Notes under the pieces: model-generated | Told to the model about the DNA's origin: nothing | The model's database searches: none | Seen by the model: the letters and a program-made list of their open reading frames with translations, nothing else | Part shown: positions 10,320 to 22,135 of the stretch, one piece after another | Numbering within the stretch: the first letter of the stretch is position 1 | Layout: each line of letters starts with the position of its first letter | Source of the DNA: Punctularia strigosozonata HHB-11173 SS5 | Lineage: Eukaryota; Basidiomycota; Agaricomycetes; Corticiales; Punctulariaceae | Direction: 5' to 3' | NCBI RefSeq assembly: GCF_000264995.1 | Contig: NW_006767437.1 | Span: 1,714,836 to 1,778,835, forward strand | Length of the DNA stretch: 64,000 nucleotides | Made by a program: the position numbers and the translations under genes

Positions 10320-13300
10320 TCAGGATGGCGGTACCTGCTGGCCTCTGATCGGAGGCGGTTCGTCGGCCGGATCCTGCGGCCGTTGGGCTGGGGATGCATT
10401 CAAGCTACCTTGGGGCGAGAAACGACTTGGGCCCGGCCCACCGAAGTTGCCTTGAGGGGTCAGAGTGTCACCGAACTGCCCCTGCTGGAACGGCATCTGG
10501 AACGTCGAGCCGCCCGTCATCTGCATGCTCATGCCCATCGGCATCGGCGACATCGCGCCGCCCATCATCGGCGGCATACCCATCATCGACATACGGGGGT
10601 CGAACGCGCCCATGCCCGACATGCCCGTCATCATCGGGTTCATCGGCGCAATCTGGCCGGGCGGTCCACCACTACCGGCGTCGCCACCGCCCATCTGCGA
10701 GCCCGACATGGAGAACGCCATCATCGCCTGCTGGTACGCCTGCGCCGCCTGCTGTGCGGCAAACATGTGCTGAGGGTTAAAGCCAGGCATCATCCCGGGG
10801 TAGCCCATGAAGCCGGACATCATCGGGTTCATGCCCATCATCATCGGGTTGCCCATCATCGGGTTCATGCCCATCCCGCCGGGGGCGCCGTACATCGACC
10901 CTCCCTGCTGCATCTGCTCCAGCTGCTGTCGTTGAAATTCGTCGAGCTTGCGTTGCCGTTCCTCCGCCGCACGTTTCTCGCGCTCGCGTTCCGTCAGCGC
11001 GGCCCCAAAGCCACCCTCGCGCTTGCGCTCCCGCTCGTGCGCGGTGATGGCGCCGAGCAAGCCTGCCTGCGGCGGCGGCGGCTTGCCCTCGACATTGACG
11101 AGCGACGCCCCGGTCTCGCGGGCGAGCTCTTCCTGGCGCTTCGCCGAGCGATCCTGCTTGTCCTGCAAACCGGCGGAGAGGAGGCCGTGGGGGGTGAAGG
11201 CTTTCGTCATGGTCTGTTCCGGAGCCTCGATCTGCACGAAAGTGTCCCTTCCGTTGTCCGTCGGCTGAGCCGGCTTTCCGGGCTCGAGCACCTGGGTCCA
11301 TATGGATTGACGAGTGGCACCCGGGTTAGGATACTCCGAGTGGGGACGGAGGTGCTGCTGCTGGGCTTGCATCCTGGGGGGTTCTTCGTAATGTGTGCGG
11401 CGACCGGTCTCCATCGTCATCTGGTCGGAGGGCATGCGAGAGCGAGGAGGCATTGGCATATGTTCTTCAGAGCCGTTCACTATATCGTGGTCAACAAAAA
11501 AAATCTGGAATGGAATGGCGTGGCCACTCACTAGGTACGCGACTACCAGGCACTTGAGGGAGGTGACGCGGCGCACGTGGTGCGTGCAGATCGGCGGACG
11601 ATCCGGCAGGCGAGTACCCGCTCTGCCCATGCGCAATCGACGGATGCGTACTGGGCTGATGCTCGCTGACCGACGCGGGCGCCCTGCGTGCCTGCGGCTC
11701 GGCGTCCGAGTCCACTTCCTCGTCATCTTCATCCTCGTCCTCCTCCTCCTCCTCCTCGCTGCTCTCTGCCCATCCGCCCTTCTTCGGCTGCGCCATCGCC
11801 CGTTTCCCGTTCACCCTACCCGGCTTGTGCACCGCCGCCTCGTGCGCGGCCTGCTGTGCCTGCGCACGTGCCTTCCGTTCCGCGGCGGTCTTCGACGGCG
11901 CGAACGACGACCGGTACTGCCCGTTCCTGTCTGGCGACTCTGGCGACTGCGCACGTATCACTGGTGTGACGATCTTTGGCTGCGGCGGTGGCGGAGACGC
12001 AGAGGCCCGTCCCGGCGGCGGCGGCGACGATGCTTCTGCTGGTTGTTGTTCGTGTTGCTCCTGCTCCAGGAAGTTGAGTGCGGCCAGCACGTCCGCAGCG
12101 TCATCCGGTGCCTCGAAGCTGGGCTTATGCGCCATGCCCGATCCAGACTGGCTCGTCGGTACCGACTCAGACTCGGTCGTGTTCGCAGACGCGGACGGCG
12201 TCATCGTCGACATGGAGGGCGCTCGGGGAGGTTGTGGTGGCTGCACTGACGCGCCTGTCGCCTCTTTTTGCAACAGCCGACGCGTCGACGTGGGAGGCGC
12301 ACGTGCGCCAGAAGGCCGGTGCGCAAGCGAAGTCCGGTGTCCGCCGGCCGAGCCGCCGGACGTGTCGGAAGCCGCGGCCGGCGATTGGTTCAGCAGCCGC
12401 TCGAAGCCCATCGGCGTGCCGCGGCGCGGGGGCTGCGAGTCGCCGGCGCCGGGCGACGTGCTGCCCGCGAGACGGGGCGGGATTTGCGCCGGTGGGCGAG
12501 TGGGCGAGTCGTCTCTGTACCGGTCGTCCTCCTCATCCTCGTCTTCGTCTTCCTCGAACTGAGACGGAGGAGGCGCAGCGCCGAAGCGGGGCGCAGTCGT
12601 GCCTGCAGGCGCCTGGCCTTCAGCCTCGTCCATTTGCCGCATGTAATACAGTGCGCCCGCCTCTTGGAACAGGTCCCTTGGCGGCGGCTCGTCTGGACTA
12701 GGCGTGCGGGGCTGCTGCTGCTGTGGAGGCTGTGTCTGTCCCGCGCTTTGATTCTGAGCCGAGAGTTGCGAATGTTGCGAACGCGGAGACAACGGCAGCG
12801 TCGCGTGAAGCGAGTGCCGACTCGCGTCGTCGCCGTGCGTCTGCGTCACCAGGCTCACTGTCGACTCCACGCCCGTGCCCGAAGCGCCGCCTGGAGCGGT
12901 CATGCGCGACTGCGGTGAGCCGCCAAGGCCCGAGTGGCCCATGTTTGAGTACGGCGACGTGAGCACGGACGCGGGCGAGCGCGGGCGATCGAAGAACGAC
13001 GACGCATATGCGCCGTTCGCCCCGTGAGGGGAGCTCGGAGATACCAAGCGAGATGGCAAGCTGTCAAGCGAGGGCCTATTGGCGACGCTGTCCGTCGACG
13101 GCCGGGTGCTGAGTTGGTCCGCAGACGGCCGAGCGTTGCCGAAGTAATCCTGCGCGACAGGGCTCGGGCTCTTCGTGAAAGACGTTGTCTCAGGTTCTTC
13201 CTTTTCTTCGAGGACGGTTGCCGGCGTAGTAGAGCTTCTCCCTTGCCCGGACGCTCCGCGTGATGGGCCTTGATCTCCGGAACCCGGTGCGCCATGCTGA

Positions 13301-15527
13301 TCGCCCGACCACGATTGACTGAGGCTTCTCTCCGTGATCGGCGTCAGGGCCCCTCTGCTGTGGGGTGACGTAGGCGATAGCGGTTGCACCGGTTGCTGAG
13401 GCGGCTGCTGGGGAGGCGGAGAACTGGCCATCATTTGCGGCGAAGTCGTAAAGCGCGGGGGCGACGCCGCTCGTTCAGCCTGAAATGATAGTGGCGGCAG
13501 CATCCCCGACGAGTTCTGCCTCTCCGCTGGCGGCGGTGGTGCAGCGGAACCCATATCACCGATCGGTGGCAACGTCGGCGCGCCAGAGGGCGAGGTAGTC
13601 GTTGGTGGGGGGAGGCGAGGCGGAGAATTCGGGCGTCCGGATGCTCGCGGGTCCGGGGCGGTGGGGCTCGTCATACGTGCGGCCATCAAATTCCGCAGGT
13701 TGGTGCGAATGCTGGAGGTGCGGTCGTCCCGTGGATCGAGCGCCTCTGCAACTTCGCGATCGAGGAAGAGGAGCTGGAGAAGAAAGGTGGGTTCAATCGA
13801 CATAAAGCAGAGAGATCCATGCTCACATCTTTATCGGGTCCGACAGGGTACGCGAACATCATGCTAACGGGATCCCGAGGGTCCCAGGTGTACCCCTTCG
13901 GCCGCCCATAAAGTTCAAACGCGTCGTGTATGCCTGGAAATCGCTCGTCAATGGACGTGCCCGATCCGTGGCACAGCGGCACGCACCAATCATCCACTTG
14001 AGCATCTCGCTCGCTTGCGTGTTCCCACCCTCCAGCTCGGGCATGACGAGTATCCATCCCTCGCGCCCGCGCATCGCCGCTGCCGTATCTTCATCACCGA
14101 ACAGGCCCTCAAGTTTCATCAGCGTACTCCGGCTGATCAACTCTGGCCGCTCTGGATAAACCGCGAACGCCTGGCTCACGGCGCGCATCGTGAGCAGCGG
14201 GCGCTTGCGGTCCTTCGGCTTCTGCGACGCATACAGCGCAAGCAGCGGTGCCGCCTGGGGCGCCTTCGACGCGTCGTGGTCGCGCGAAAATATGTTCGAC
14301 ACGCGTCGCTTTCGGCTCTGGCTCGGACTCGCCGGGCGCTCCATTCCCTCCTTCTCCCCCGACCCGCCCGTGCCCGCGGTCAACACCATCCAGAGGCGCT
14401 TCCAGTCCGTCTGGCCCGCGAGCCGGATACGGACCCATCCCTCCATCCTACCACCTACGAGCGGGCTGGGGGCCTTCCGACCGTCGTTCAGCGTGATGCG
14501 AATCAGGTGCGCGGTGTAGATCTCCTCCAAACGCGATTTTTCCCACGCGGTAAGACGGAGCGCGGCGGCCCAGGAGACGAGCGCAGCCGGGGAGGGGCAG
14601 GAGAAGAGGAGGAGGTTGGATCCGGCGGTGTTGAGCGTGATCACGTTCTGGTAGCGCTGGCCGGGCGCACCGTTCACGGACGGGAGGGTGACGGCGCCGA
14701 GAACCTGGACAAACTACAAGGAAGATATTCGCGTCACTCGTTGGTTCGTCGTGTGTGATGGAAATGAGGGACAAACTCACGGCATCGGTCACATTCACGT
14801 ACGTCGGCGGGACCTCGCGCCCCTCGCGACTCGCCTCTTCGATCTTCTTCATATCCCAGATGCTGAGCGTTGTCCCCCCAAGCTGCGCCCAAACCTCCTG
14901 CCACCCCTCATCCTTCGCGGGCTTCTGGCCATCCGGCTGGCGCTCGATCCTTCGGACGAGAGGTCCAGAGAAGTAGACTTTGTGAGCGTGCGCGACCGTG
15001 AGCTGCACAACCGATCGTATCTCGGCGTGGAGCGGTGGTGGGGGAGGCTGTCCAGGCACGGTAGGGCCGGGCCCGACGGTGGGTTGGCGAGAAGGCTGCA
15101 TGGGACCTGCTGGGGGCTCGGAGGGGCCTGCAAGGCTGAGACGGGGATTGGGTGGGGGAGGCTGGGGCGCGTTCGCGCCGGAGGTGTTAGTAGGCTGCTC
15201 CCGTTGACCGTCGAGGCTCGTCCGGCTCCGGAACGAAAAGAAAGACGTGGCGCGCGAATGCGACTGGGAATGACGATGCAGTAATGCCGGTTTCTGTGGT
15301 TGTTGCTGTTGTTGCTGTTGGCCGAGATTCGGGGCGGAGGTCGAGGCTACCGGGTCGGTTGTCTGACTCTGAGGCGGTGGTGGGGACTGTGACTGAGCAA
15401 GGCTCGCGCGCTTCATCTGTTGGAGCTGAGACGGTGAGATGAAGCCCCGGTTGCGGCTGTCCCACTGTGGGCTTGTGCTTGGACCAAGCGCGGTCATGGA
15501 CGGGATCCAGTAATCAATCGCCGGCAA
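10320..15527 (-). CDS. CAF120: CAF120/SKG3-like PH-domain protein of the CCR4-NOT system
   Basis: Five exons on the minus strand: 15527-14781, 14713-13987, 13933-13827, 13773-11532, 11479-10320; 1,660 residues. A PH-like region lies at about residues 165-330 and the family hallmark ELYGRPKGYTWDPRDP...MFAYPVGP...LDREVAE at about 490-560. The remainder is disordered and Pro/Ser-rich, with an acidic run near residue 700 and a Met/Gly-rich C-terminus (about 1440-1580, MNPMMGNPMMMG). In yeast CAF120 associates with the CCR4-NOT deadenylase and SKG3 is a bud-neck protein; which role applies here is inference. Phases of all four introns agree with the frames. The small intron positions were chosen so that the PH-domain core stays intact. 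Confidence 0.85.
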
Positions 15528-15904
15528 GAGTTACCGGGGCGACGAGGGCGGCGGAGGGGGGCGCGATTTGGGCGCCTAAGAAAGGAAACAAGCGTCGGTA
15601 CGCGTTGATCGGCGCGCTTGTTGGGCGTCGGGAAGGAGAGCGGGAGGTACGGTGCACCGTCTTTGAGTGGATGCGGAGACCAAGCGGTAACACGTGGTAG
15701 GCTTGACGCCTGCATTGTCGTCACCCGGTTTCAGCACCCAACCCCCTTCTCTCCCCGCATTATCTCCCACCTTCGTTGCTTGTTTATTTCATGTTCAGGG
15801 CACCTGCCAGGTTGCTTCAGAGGGTGGCATATGCGGAGCTGACGACAGCCGAAGTGTACCGCGATCAGCATACAAATATAATCCTGCTGCAGTCTCCCTG
15901 ACAA
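15528..15904. other. spacer between CAF120 and tRNA
   Basis: No gene seen. It includes the 5' side of CAF120 and the 5' flank of the tRNA gene. Confidence 0.5.
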
Positions 15905-16008
15905 GGGCACATGGTGTAGTTGGTTTATCACGCTCGCTTAGCATATTTCCAGACTTGGAACTGGTAGACGGCTGCGAGAGGTGTCCGGTTCAATTCCGGA
16001 TGTGTCCA
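15905..16008 (+). tRNA. tRNA-Ala(AGC) with intron
   Basis: Acceptor stem GGGCACA pairs with TGTGTCC and contains the G3:U70 wobble that marks alanine tRNAs. D arm GTG/CAC, anticodon stem CTCGC/GCGAG, T arm TCCGG-TTCAATT-CCGGA, discriminator A at 16008. The anticodon AGC is at 15940-15942 and a 29-nt intron (15944-15972) interrupts the loop one base after it, the usual eukaryotic position. A box TGGTGTAGTTGG and B box GGTTCAATTCC are present. Confidence 0.95.
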
Positions 16009-16018
16009 CTTTTTTTTC
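16009..16018 (+). terminator. RNA polymerase III T-run terminator
   Basis: A run of nine T residues starts two bases after the tRNA 3' end, as expected for Pol III termination. Confidence 0.85.
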
Positions 16019-17047
16019 CCGTTGTTTCGTTCTGAAGAACGGTAGGAGTCTCTACTCGCGTGTAAAAACCCAAAAAAACAGCAGATCTGCGCGTTGTGAC
16101 GCTTTCGCAGGCCAGGAATGAACATGCTTGCTCCAAGCGCGTCTACACCGCCATCAAGAGAAAATGTCCCCACGACCTCACAGCCTCAAGCACGTCGTTC
16201 GACCCTCTGCACCTGGCATCCGCGGGTGCTTTCTCGATGCTGTATATACCAGTAAGACTCTCTAAATATGGGTCCGTATTGCGCCATGCTGACAATGAAA
16301 TTTTATAGCCACTCGAGTCGCCAAAACACTGGCAGCAGTCCACAGTTGTGCTGTTTGCACATTTGCCTAGCGGCGTGGATGTCTCGGTTGCTCTGTGTTG
16401 ACGCCGTGGGGCCCCTATAACTTCTGTGAAGACTCCAGCGCTGCCTTGCTGGATGCCGTGAACACTGGGTAACTCCATTTATCGGTGATGACTCCTTTCT
16501 AGTTTCGTGGGCGTGGTGTGCTGTGTGATGGCGCTGTCGCTAACTCGGCGAGACCTGATCGGGTTCTGTGTATCTCCTACTTACACTACTTAGGAAGACC
16601 GATACGTGGACAGCGGACCGCCCATATGAGCGCTGTCACAATGGGGATGATAGAAGTCATATGGGGTGGCTTGATGAGTTCGGTATCTCACACAAACTGG
16701 CAATAACTCACCAATGGCACTCTGATAGATCTCATAAAGTAAGTGCTTAACCCAAGTAGGCCATTATCATGTCGACACATGATACCTTGGGCGCGCAAGA
16801 AGTCAAATACAACAGCACAGTCAGAGTTAAGTTGCTATCTAAGTGCTAACTTTGTGTCTGCGGCAAAACTCTCTTCTGAATCAGTATAATTGCCAGGACT
16901 CGATGGTCGTATCCACTCAGGCTGGCTAGCTTGCCTGCCCTCCTTCATCATGTCGGGAGTAATTATCTTTCCTCTTGTATTCGATTCGACCTGACGCTGA
17001 TATCGTTGAAGCGCGGTATCAAACGTACTTCCGATAAGGAGAAGAGG
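16019..17047. other. spacer without recognised gene
   Basis: Only short open frames without recognisable motifs or consistent splice structure. The region could include 5' untranslated sequence of the small gene at 17048. Confidence 0.4.
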
Positions 17048-17443
17048 ATGGCGAAGGATTTCGTTGCCAGTATCCCGGACAATAAGCTCGTCACAGGGGC
17101 CGCTGCTGGAAAGCAAATGACTATCGCCACGCAGGCTACCAAGGGTAAAAACGAGGGATACCGTTTGGACAGGCAGGAGACGCCTTCGAAAGGGTCTGGA
17201 TACCAGAGCCAGCTCCAGATTCAGATTAACGGACCACCGAAGGGCGGGTCTAGCACAATCGGCGGGGTGCGCATTCCTGAGAACTATGCTTCCCCGCCCA
17301 AGACCGTGAGTACTCAATGCTATCGAGCATCGTGAGCACTGAGTAAACTCTCTACGTAGACTAAGGCCAAGTTGAATCACTCGATCAACACCGAAAAGTT
17401 TCAAGATGTCCATGTCCCCAAGAAACAGCCCAAGAAGAAGTGA
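17048..17443 (+). CDS. small basic protein of unknown function
   Basis: Two exons, 17048-17305 and 17360-17443, joined by a 54-nt GT-AG intron, giving 113 residues. Starts MAKDFVASIPDNK and ends in a lysine-rich tail VPKKQPKKK. Start chosen because the ATG has A at -3 and G at +4; the frame is open further upstream (to 16931), so a longer N-terminus is possible. No signal peptide or membrane segment. Not recognised; the basic C-terminus could be a nuclear-localisation-like or RNA-contacting tail, which is speculation. Confidence 0.5.
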
Positions 17444-17827
17444 TGCGGCGTGGTCACAAACTCGCAATGTCAGATGCTGAATGTGTATGGGATATCTGTA
17501 GGAGTAGTGCAGCCGCTCAATTATGTCGTTTTGATGTACAATTATTCGCTATTTTCTGGGTTTGAGATAATTTGCAGACTATGCACTCGCGGAGGACTGC
17601 TGTCTATCGATGTCAGGATTTTTTGACGCTGGACGTTGAATCGCAAAGTCTTGGAAAGTGATAGTCTCCCATCAAAACGGGTGGCAAGGAGGTATAACAT
17701 TTGAAACATCAGCCTTTCCGGGATCACCGGGCAAAACTCAAGTATAAGATTCGGGGGGAGTTGCAAATCAGGTGTACCACTTCTTGACTCTGGCCACTAC
17801 ACCCAACGCCTTCTATCCGGCCCAGAC

Positions 17828-19580
17828 ATGCAGACGCTTCTCCCAGAGCTCATAGATGCCGTCTCCGAGCATATTCCATTGACGTGGAAACCGCAGACGC
17901 TTTTATCGCTGTCATTGACGTGCCGGCGTGTCAACACGATCGTCATACCTCATTTGCTTTACAGGCATGTACGAATCGAAGGGGAAGAACTTTGCAGGGC
18001 AGCCATTACTCGAATGTCGGTCGAGCAGGAGAATACAGACCGACCACCCCTCGGGCATTACGTGCAAAACCTTATCATTTCGACTCCGCGAACGTCGACC
18101 GCAGAGGTTGATGTCCTTGCTCAGTTCCACATCTCGATATCGAATGGAGTCTTCCCCCAGCTCCGATCTCTTGCCATCATCCTGGAGGGCGGGTGGCAAT
18201 GGGACGGAGAATCGGGCGAGGAACTAGAGTTTCATCAGCTTGACCCGCCTTTCTGGAAATGCCTTGAGACTCGCTGCCCTCATCTGAGCGAACTGGTGTT
18301 GGTGGGACTTATCGGTCAGGGAGATGATCCAGAGACCGTGTCCACTGCGGCCTGTTCTCAGCTGAAGGTAAGCACCCATGATCGTCATTTGTTTCACAAG
18401 ATTGAACGATCGCGATATTGTAGCTGCATCACATCTCAATTGAAAGTGCTGCCATTGACATGACTGGCCTGATGCGTCGGCTCGGCGACCCCATCATACG
18501 CGATAATTTGCAAGCGTTGGAGTTAGCTAGCCCAGGCGACATCGTGATTGATGAGAAGCTGTCTCTGCTGGATATGACATTCCCTCGCCTCAGTTCGTTC
18601 ATCCTGGAAGCAGGAGGGTGTGATCTGGACACCGTAGAGTTCTTCGAGCGACATCCGCTGTTGACCCGTGTCGAGATCGGCATTTACATGGGCGATTCCT
18701 GGTTTGTTGGGTTCCACGGCGGGTTGCTGCCAAACTTGAAGGTGCTTAAGGTGCGTTCAGGTGTTAGTCATCGAATATGGAGTTTATTTGGATTATACCA
18801 GTGTACATTCGTAAACGCCAGATCTGTCTTGCCGCATATCGGACACCAATTGACTACTCTCGATCTTCTCGAGACATCAAACTCACAAGCTGTATGGCTC
18901 CTACGCACAAGGGTTTCAGGAGGTATACTACCACGTCTGCGGTCTCTGGGTATTCAACTGCGAGCATCGACCAATAGCAAGAACAAAGCAGAGAATGGTC
19001 ACGGATGGCGAGAAGACGAGCGCGGTCACCCCTCCCAGGAGAGCCGCAAGAAATTCCAACGCTATTTCGACGGCAACTACGTCATGAGCGTTGCTAAAGC
19101 TGCTCCAAACCTTGAAGAGTTGGAGTTGATGGGGCCAAGTTGCGATCGATTGGTGAGCAATCTGACTCCTCGTCGTTGAACAAGGCTCCAATCGTCATCG
19201 GACAGGACGCGATCTCATCATCATTGTCCCTCATGCCGAAGCTAAGGCACCTAAGCATCTCTGGCCCCCAGAATTACACCCAGAAACCGTTCTTTGAAGT
19301 CAGCCGGTTATGGGTAGAGGACGATCCCAAGCAACGGGACTTGATCGTGGATACTTACGATCCAGCTCCCCTTTACACGCCAGATAATTTTGAACGAGTC
19401 GCGCTGGACTTGGCGAATGGGTGCCGCACGCTTGGGACCATTTCGCTGAGTAGCCGAGTAGCCGAGTGGTTGGCGGATGATAAAACGGCTCGCATAATCA
19501 GGAACGAAGAAGGCACCGTGGATACGATAGTCATGTCAAAGCACAAGGGTAGGGTGGCGGGGCGTGAGTACGACTGGTGA
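17828..19580 (+). CDS. F-box/LRR-like protein
   Basis: Four exons: 17828-18367, 18424-18750, 18802-19152, 19206-19580; 530 residues. The N-terminus LLPELIDAVSEHIPLTWK...LTCRRVNTIVIPHLLYRHV is the degenerate F-box common in basidiomycetes (Leu-Pro-x-Glu-Leu start, later LYRHV). The rest is leucine-rich with LRR-like segments (LRSLAII, LKVLK, LRHLSI). Such proteins recruit substrates to SCF ubiquitin ligases through SKP1; the substrate is unknown. The third intron (18751-18801) is open in frame and could be retained. All splice phases are 0. Confidence 0.75.
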
Positions 19581-19942
19581 AACGACGGATAAGGAGCGCG
19601 ATCTGTGTGTATGATAGTATTAATGTTGCAGTCTCCATTATTGTTATGCGGCATTATCCTCGAGCCCTAAGGAATTTTACTTTCTTGTATAAGGCAGAGA
19701 CGGCTCACAAGCCTAGAGAGAAGAAAAGTAACGCGCGTGGTTCTGCATCTCTGTCCCTCAGGATCTAGCAGAGATCAAACCTCCGTAGTTCTCACTATAG
19801 AGATCGTCGATTATCACATTGAGGGCCCGGTCATCTAAATCTGAACGTTGGCTCGGGGTACATATATCGCGCCAAGGCCCATTCCCAGACAGCGCATGTG
19901 AACATGGACGGGTACAGCGATTGCGAAGACATGAACGTGCCC
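19581..19942. other. convergent 3' spacer
   Basis: Lies between the stops of the F-box gene (+) and PWP1 (-). No gene seen. Confidence 0.5.
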
Positions 19943-21993
19943 TCAATCTTCGTCCACTCCGCCACCCCTCTCACTCCCTTCATCATCGTCTTCCACGCCC
20001 ACGACGCCTCCGCTGCTCTTCTCTCTCTCCTTCAACTCCTTGCCGGCCTGCTTCAGCTTTTGCGCGAACGTTTTGCGTACACCAAAGTTCGCGCCTACAT
20101 CCCAGATCTGCAGCTTCGCCTTCGAGCCCGCGGCGGCGAGCGTGAGCGGGTCATCGGGCGAGAACGATGCGGCGAACACTTTGCCCTGTAAGTATGACGA
20201 GGCGTTTCAGCGAGCAGATCGGATGAAGGGACAGATAGAGACATACGACGCCGAGATCGCGCGAAGTGACGAGGCTGACGCTCATCTTCTCGCCTTCGGT
20301 GACGTTCCAAACCTTCACCATCTTGTCCGTGCCACCGGTAACGATGCATCCCCGGATGTGTGGGTTCACGTCAATAGCAGAAGCTGCGCCGTCGTGCGCC
20401 TGCAGCATGAAGCGAGCGGAGGACGGTGCGGAAGAAAGGTCGCTCGGCAGCGTGCGCGCGTCAAAGTTGAGGACCATGCCATTTTCCAGTGACACCTAAG
20501 AAACAACGGGCGTTAGGAGACGATCTCGATGTAGTTTCCAGGTTGGAACGCACATAGAATGAATGGGCCTCCCACGGATCCCACCTCAGCGCTTCCACAT
20601 CCGCCCCGACAACAGCACCCACTCCCGCGTCTGGCGCACGCGAATCGAATGTGCGCACCGTGCGGTCGTACGACCCCGTCAGCAGCACCGTCGGTTCGCG
20701 CTCGTTCCACTGCACGGCCTGCACCTTATCCTTGTGCACCTCAAAGCTCCTGATGGCGCCCCCGCTGCTTGCCTCGCCGTCCTCCATGTTCTCGTCGCCA
20801 CCCCTCCCCGGGCTGCACCGCGATAGATCCCATAACTTGACGGTGCGATCCGCCGACGCGCTTGCGAGCAGGTTGCGGTGCGTCCGATTCCAGCTCAGCC
20901 CGAGTACGGCGTCGACGTGCCACCCGCTGGCTACCGGCCTGTGCTTAGTCTTCTTCTTCTTCTTCTTGCCCGTGCCAAGAGGAGTTGGGACGTGCGCGTT
21001 CGAGATGTCCGGTCGGCCGAGGACGGCGTCTGGGTAGACGGGGTTGACGACGTCCAGACTCCACACCTCGATCTCCGGGTCGAGCGTGCCCACTGCGATG
21101 TAGTTGCCGAAGCCGGCCAGGGGAGACGCTTCGGCGGCAGACGAGGAGGAAGTCGTTGGAGGGAAATCGAGCCATTCGAGGCAGAGGGGAAAGTTGGGGA
21201 GCATAAGGTCGTGGTGGACGTAGAGGTTCTCGGAGGAGTCATCGTAGACGTAGATCTCGAGTTGCGAGACCTCTTCTTCGGTTTTGGCGGTGACTAGGAG
21301 GTTGTCGGTAGGGTATACTTCGAGCTCTTCGCGCTCGTTGTCTTCCTCTTCCTGAGTAGACCCTAGGTTAGGCAAATGCACAGAAATGCAGGTGGATAAT
21401 GACCCACTTCTTTGAGCGTTATATACGGATCTTCTTGATTGTCCCGATAATATTGTAAGCCCTTGATGTTGCTGAAAGGGCCAAGATCTACACGTCGGCT
21501 TGATAACGAGGTTATTCATAATCGGTGGTGACTAACCTGCGGTTGGCCCATCGTCATCGTATTCGTCCAGATTGTACTGTGAAAGATCATCCTTCGGTTT
21601 TGGTGCAGGGTCATCCTGGTCCATTGCATCATCATCTTCACTGGCAAAGTCTGTTTTAAGCCTCCTGCACCCATGCCGCGTCAGGGTGTGAACACTTACT
21701 CGACCCATGCATCCTCGTCATCCTCTTCCTCGCCCGTATCATCGGCCTCGGTGCCCTCCGCGCCTTTGCCCATGGACTTTGCCGCCTCATGCGCCCTCGC
21801 TAGTTCTGTCTTGGCATCTTCAAGCTCAATCCTGGCGAGTGCGCTCACGCGCTCGAGTTCACGATCATCGAGCACATATTTTTTCGGGTGCCTTGCAGCA
21901 GCTCCTCGCTTCACCCTGTCAGATCGCTTAGTACATGATCATAATACGACTTGTTGAAACTTACCATGCCAGGGACGAGATGAGGCTGCTCAT
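19943..21993 (-). CDS. PWP1: PWP1-like WD40 protein, ribosome biogenesis
   Basis: Seven exons on the minus strand: 21993-21965, 21915-21700, 21664-21537, 21487-21408, 21351-20554, 20495-20247, 20185-19943; 580 residues. N-terminus MSSLISSLAWVKRGAAARHP matches the PWP1 start; then an acidic segment, SNIKGLQYY...DPYITL, YPTDNLLVTAKTEEE, and WD40 repeats (LSWNRTHRNLLASASADRTVKLWD; LTGSYDRTVRTFDSR; VTGGTDKMVKVWN). PWP1 is a nucleolar WD-repeat protein acting in large-subunit rRNA maturation. The second intron would be only 35 nt (21665-21699). It is divergent from the PEX26-like gene with 142 bp between starts, implying a shared promoter region. Confidence 0.9.
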
Positions 21994-22135
21994 GACCGTC
22001 CCCGTTCAGTGAAAATCAGCCCCTAGAATGGGGTTCACTGTTCCCAAGAGCCGACGTTTCTCACGTGAATCCGGGGTCGCAACCGCGACCTTCGCGAGTG
22101 CAATTGCCGGCTCTCCATTCGCCGCCTGCCCGACC
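21994..22135. promoter_or_regulatory. bidirectional promoter region PWP1 / PEX26-like
   Basis: 142 bp between the two inferred start codons in head-to-head arrangement. No TATA box recognised. Confidence 0.45.

Noticed and set aside
11491-15284. Long plus-strand frames opposite CAF120
   Set aside because: Antisense shadows of GC-rich coding exons; no domains and no splice logic.
19153-19186. 33-nt intron or frameshift at the third junction of the F-box gene
   Set aside because: A 53-nt GT-AG intron (19153-19205) gives phase 0 and an intact frame to the stop.
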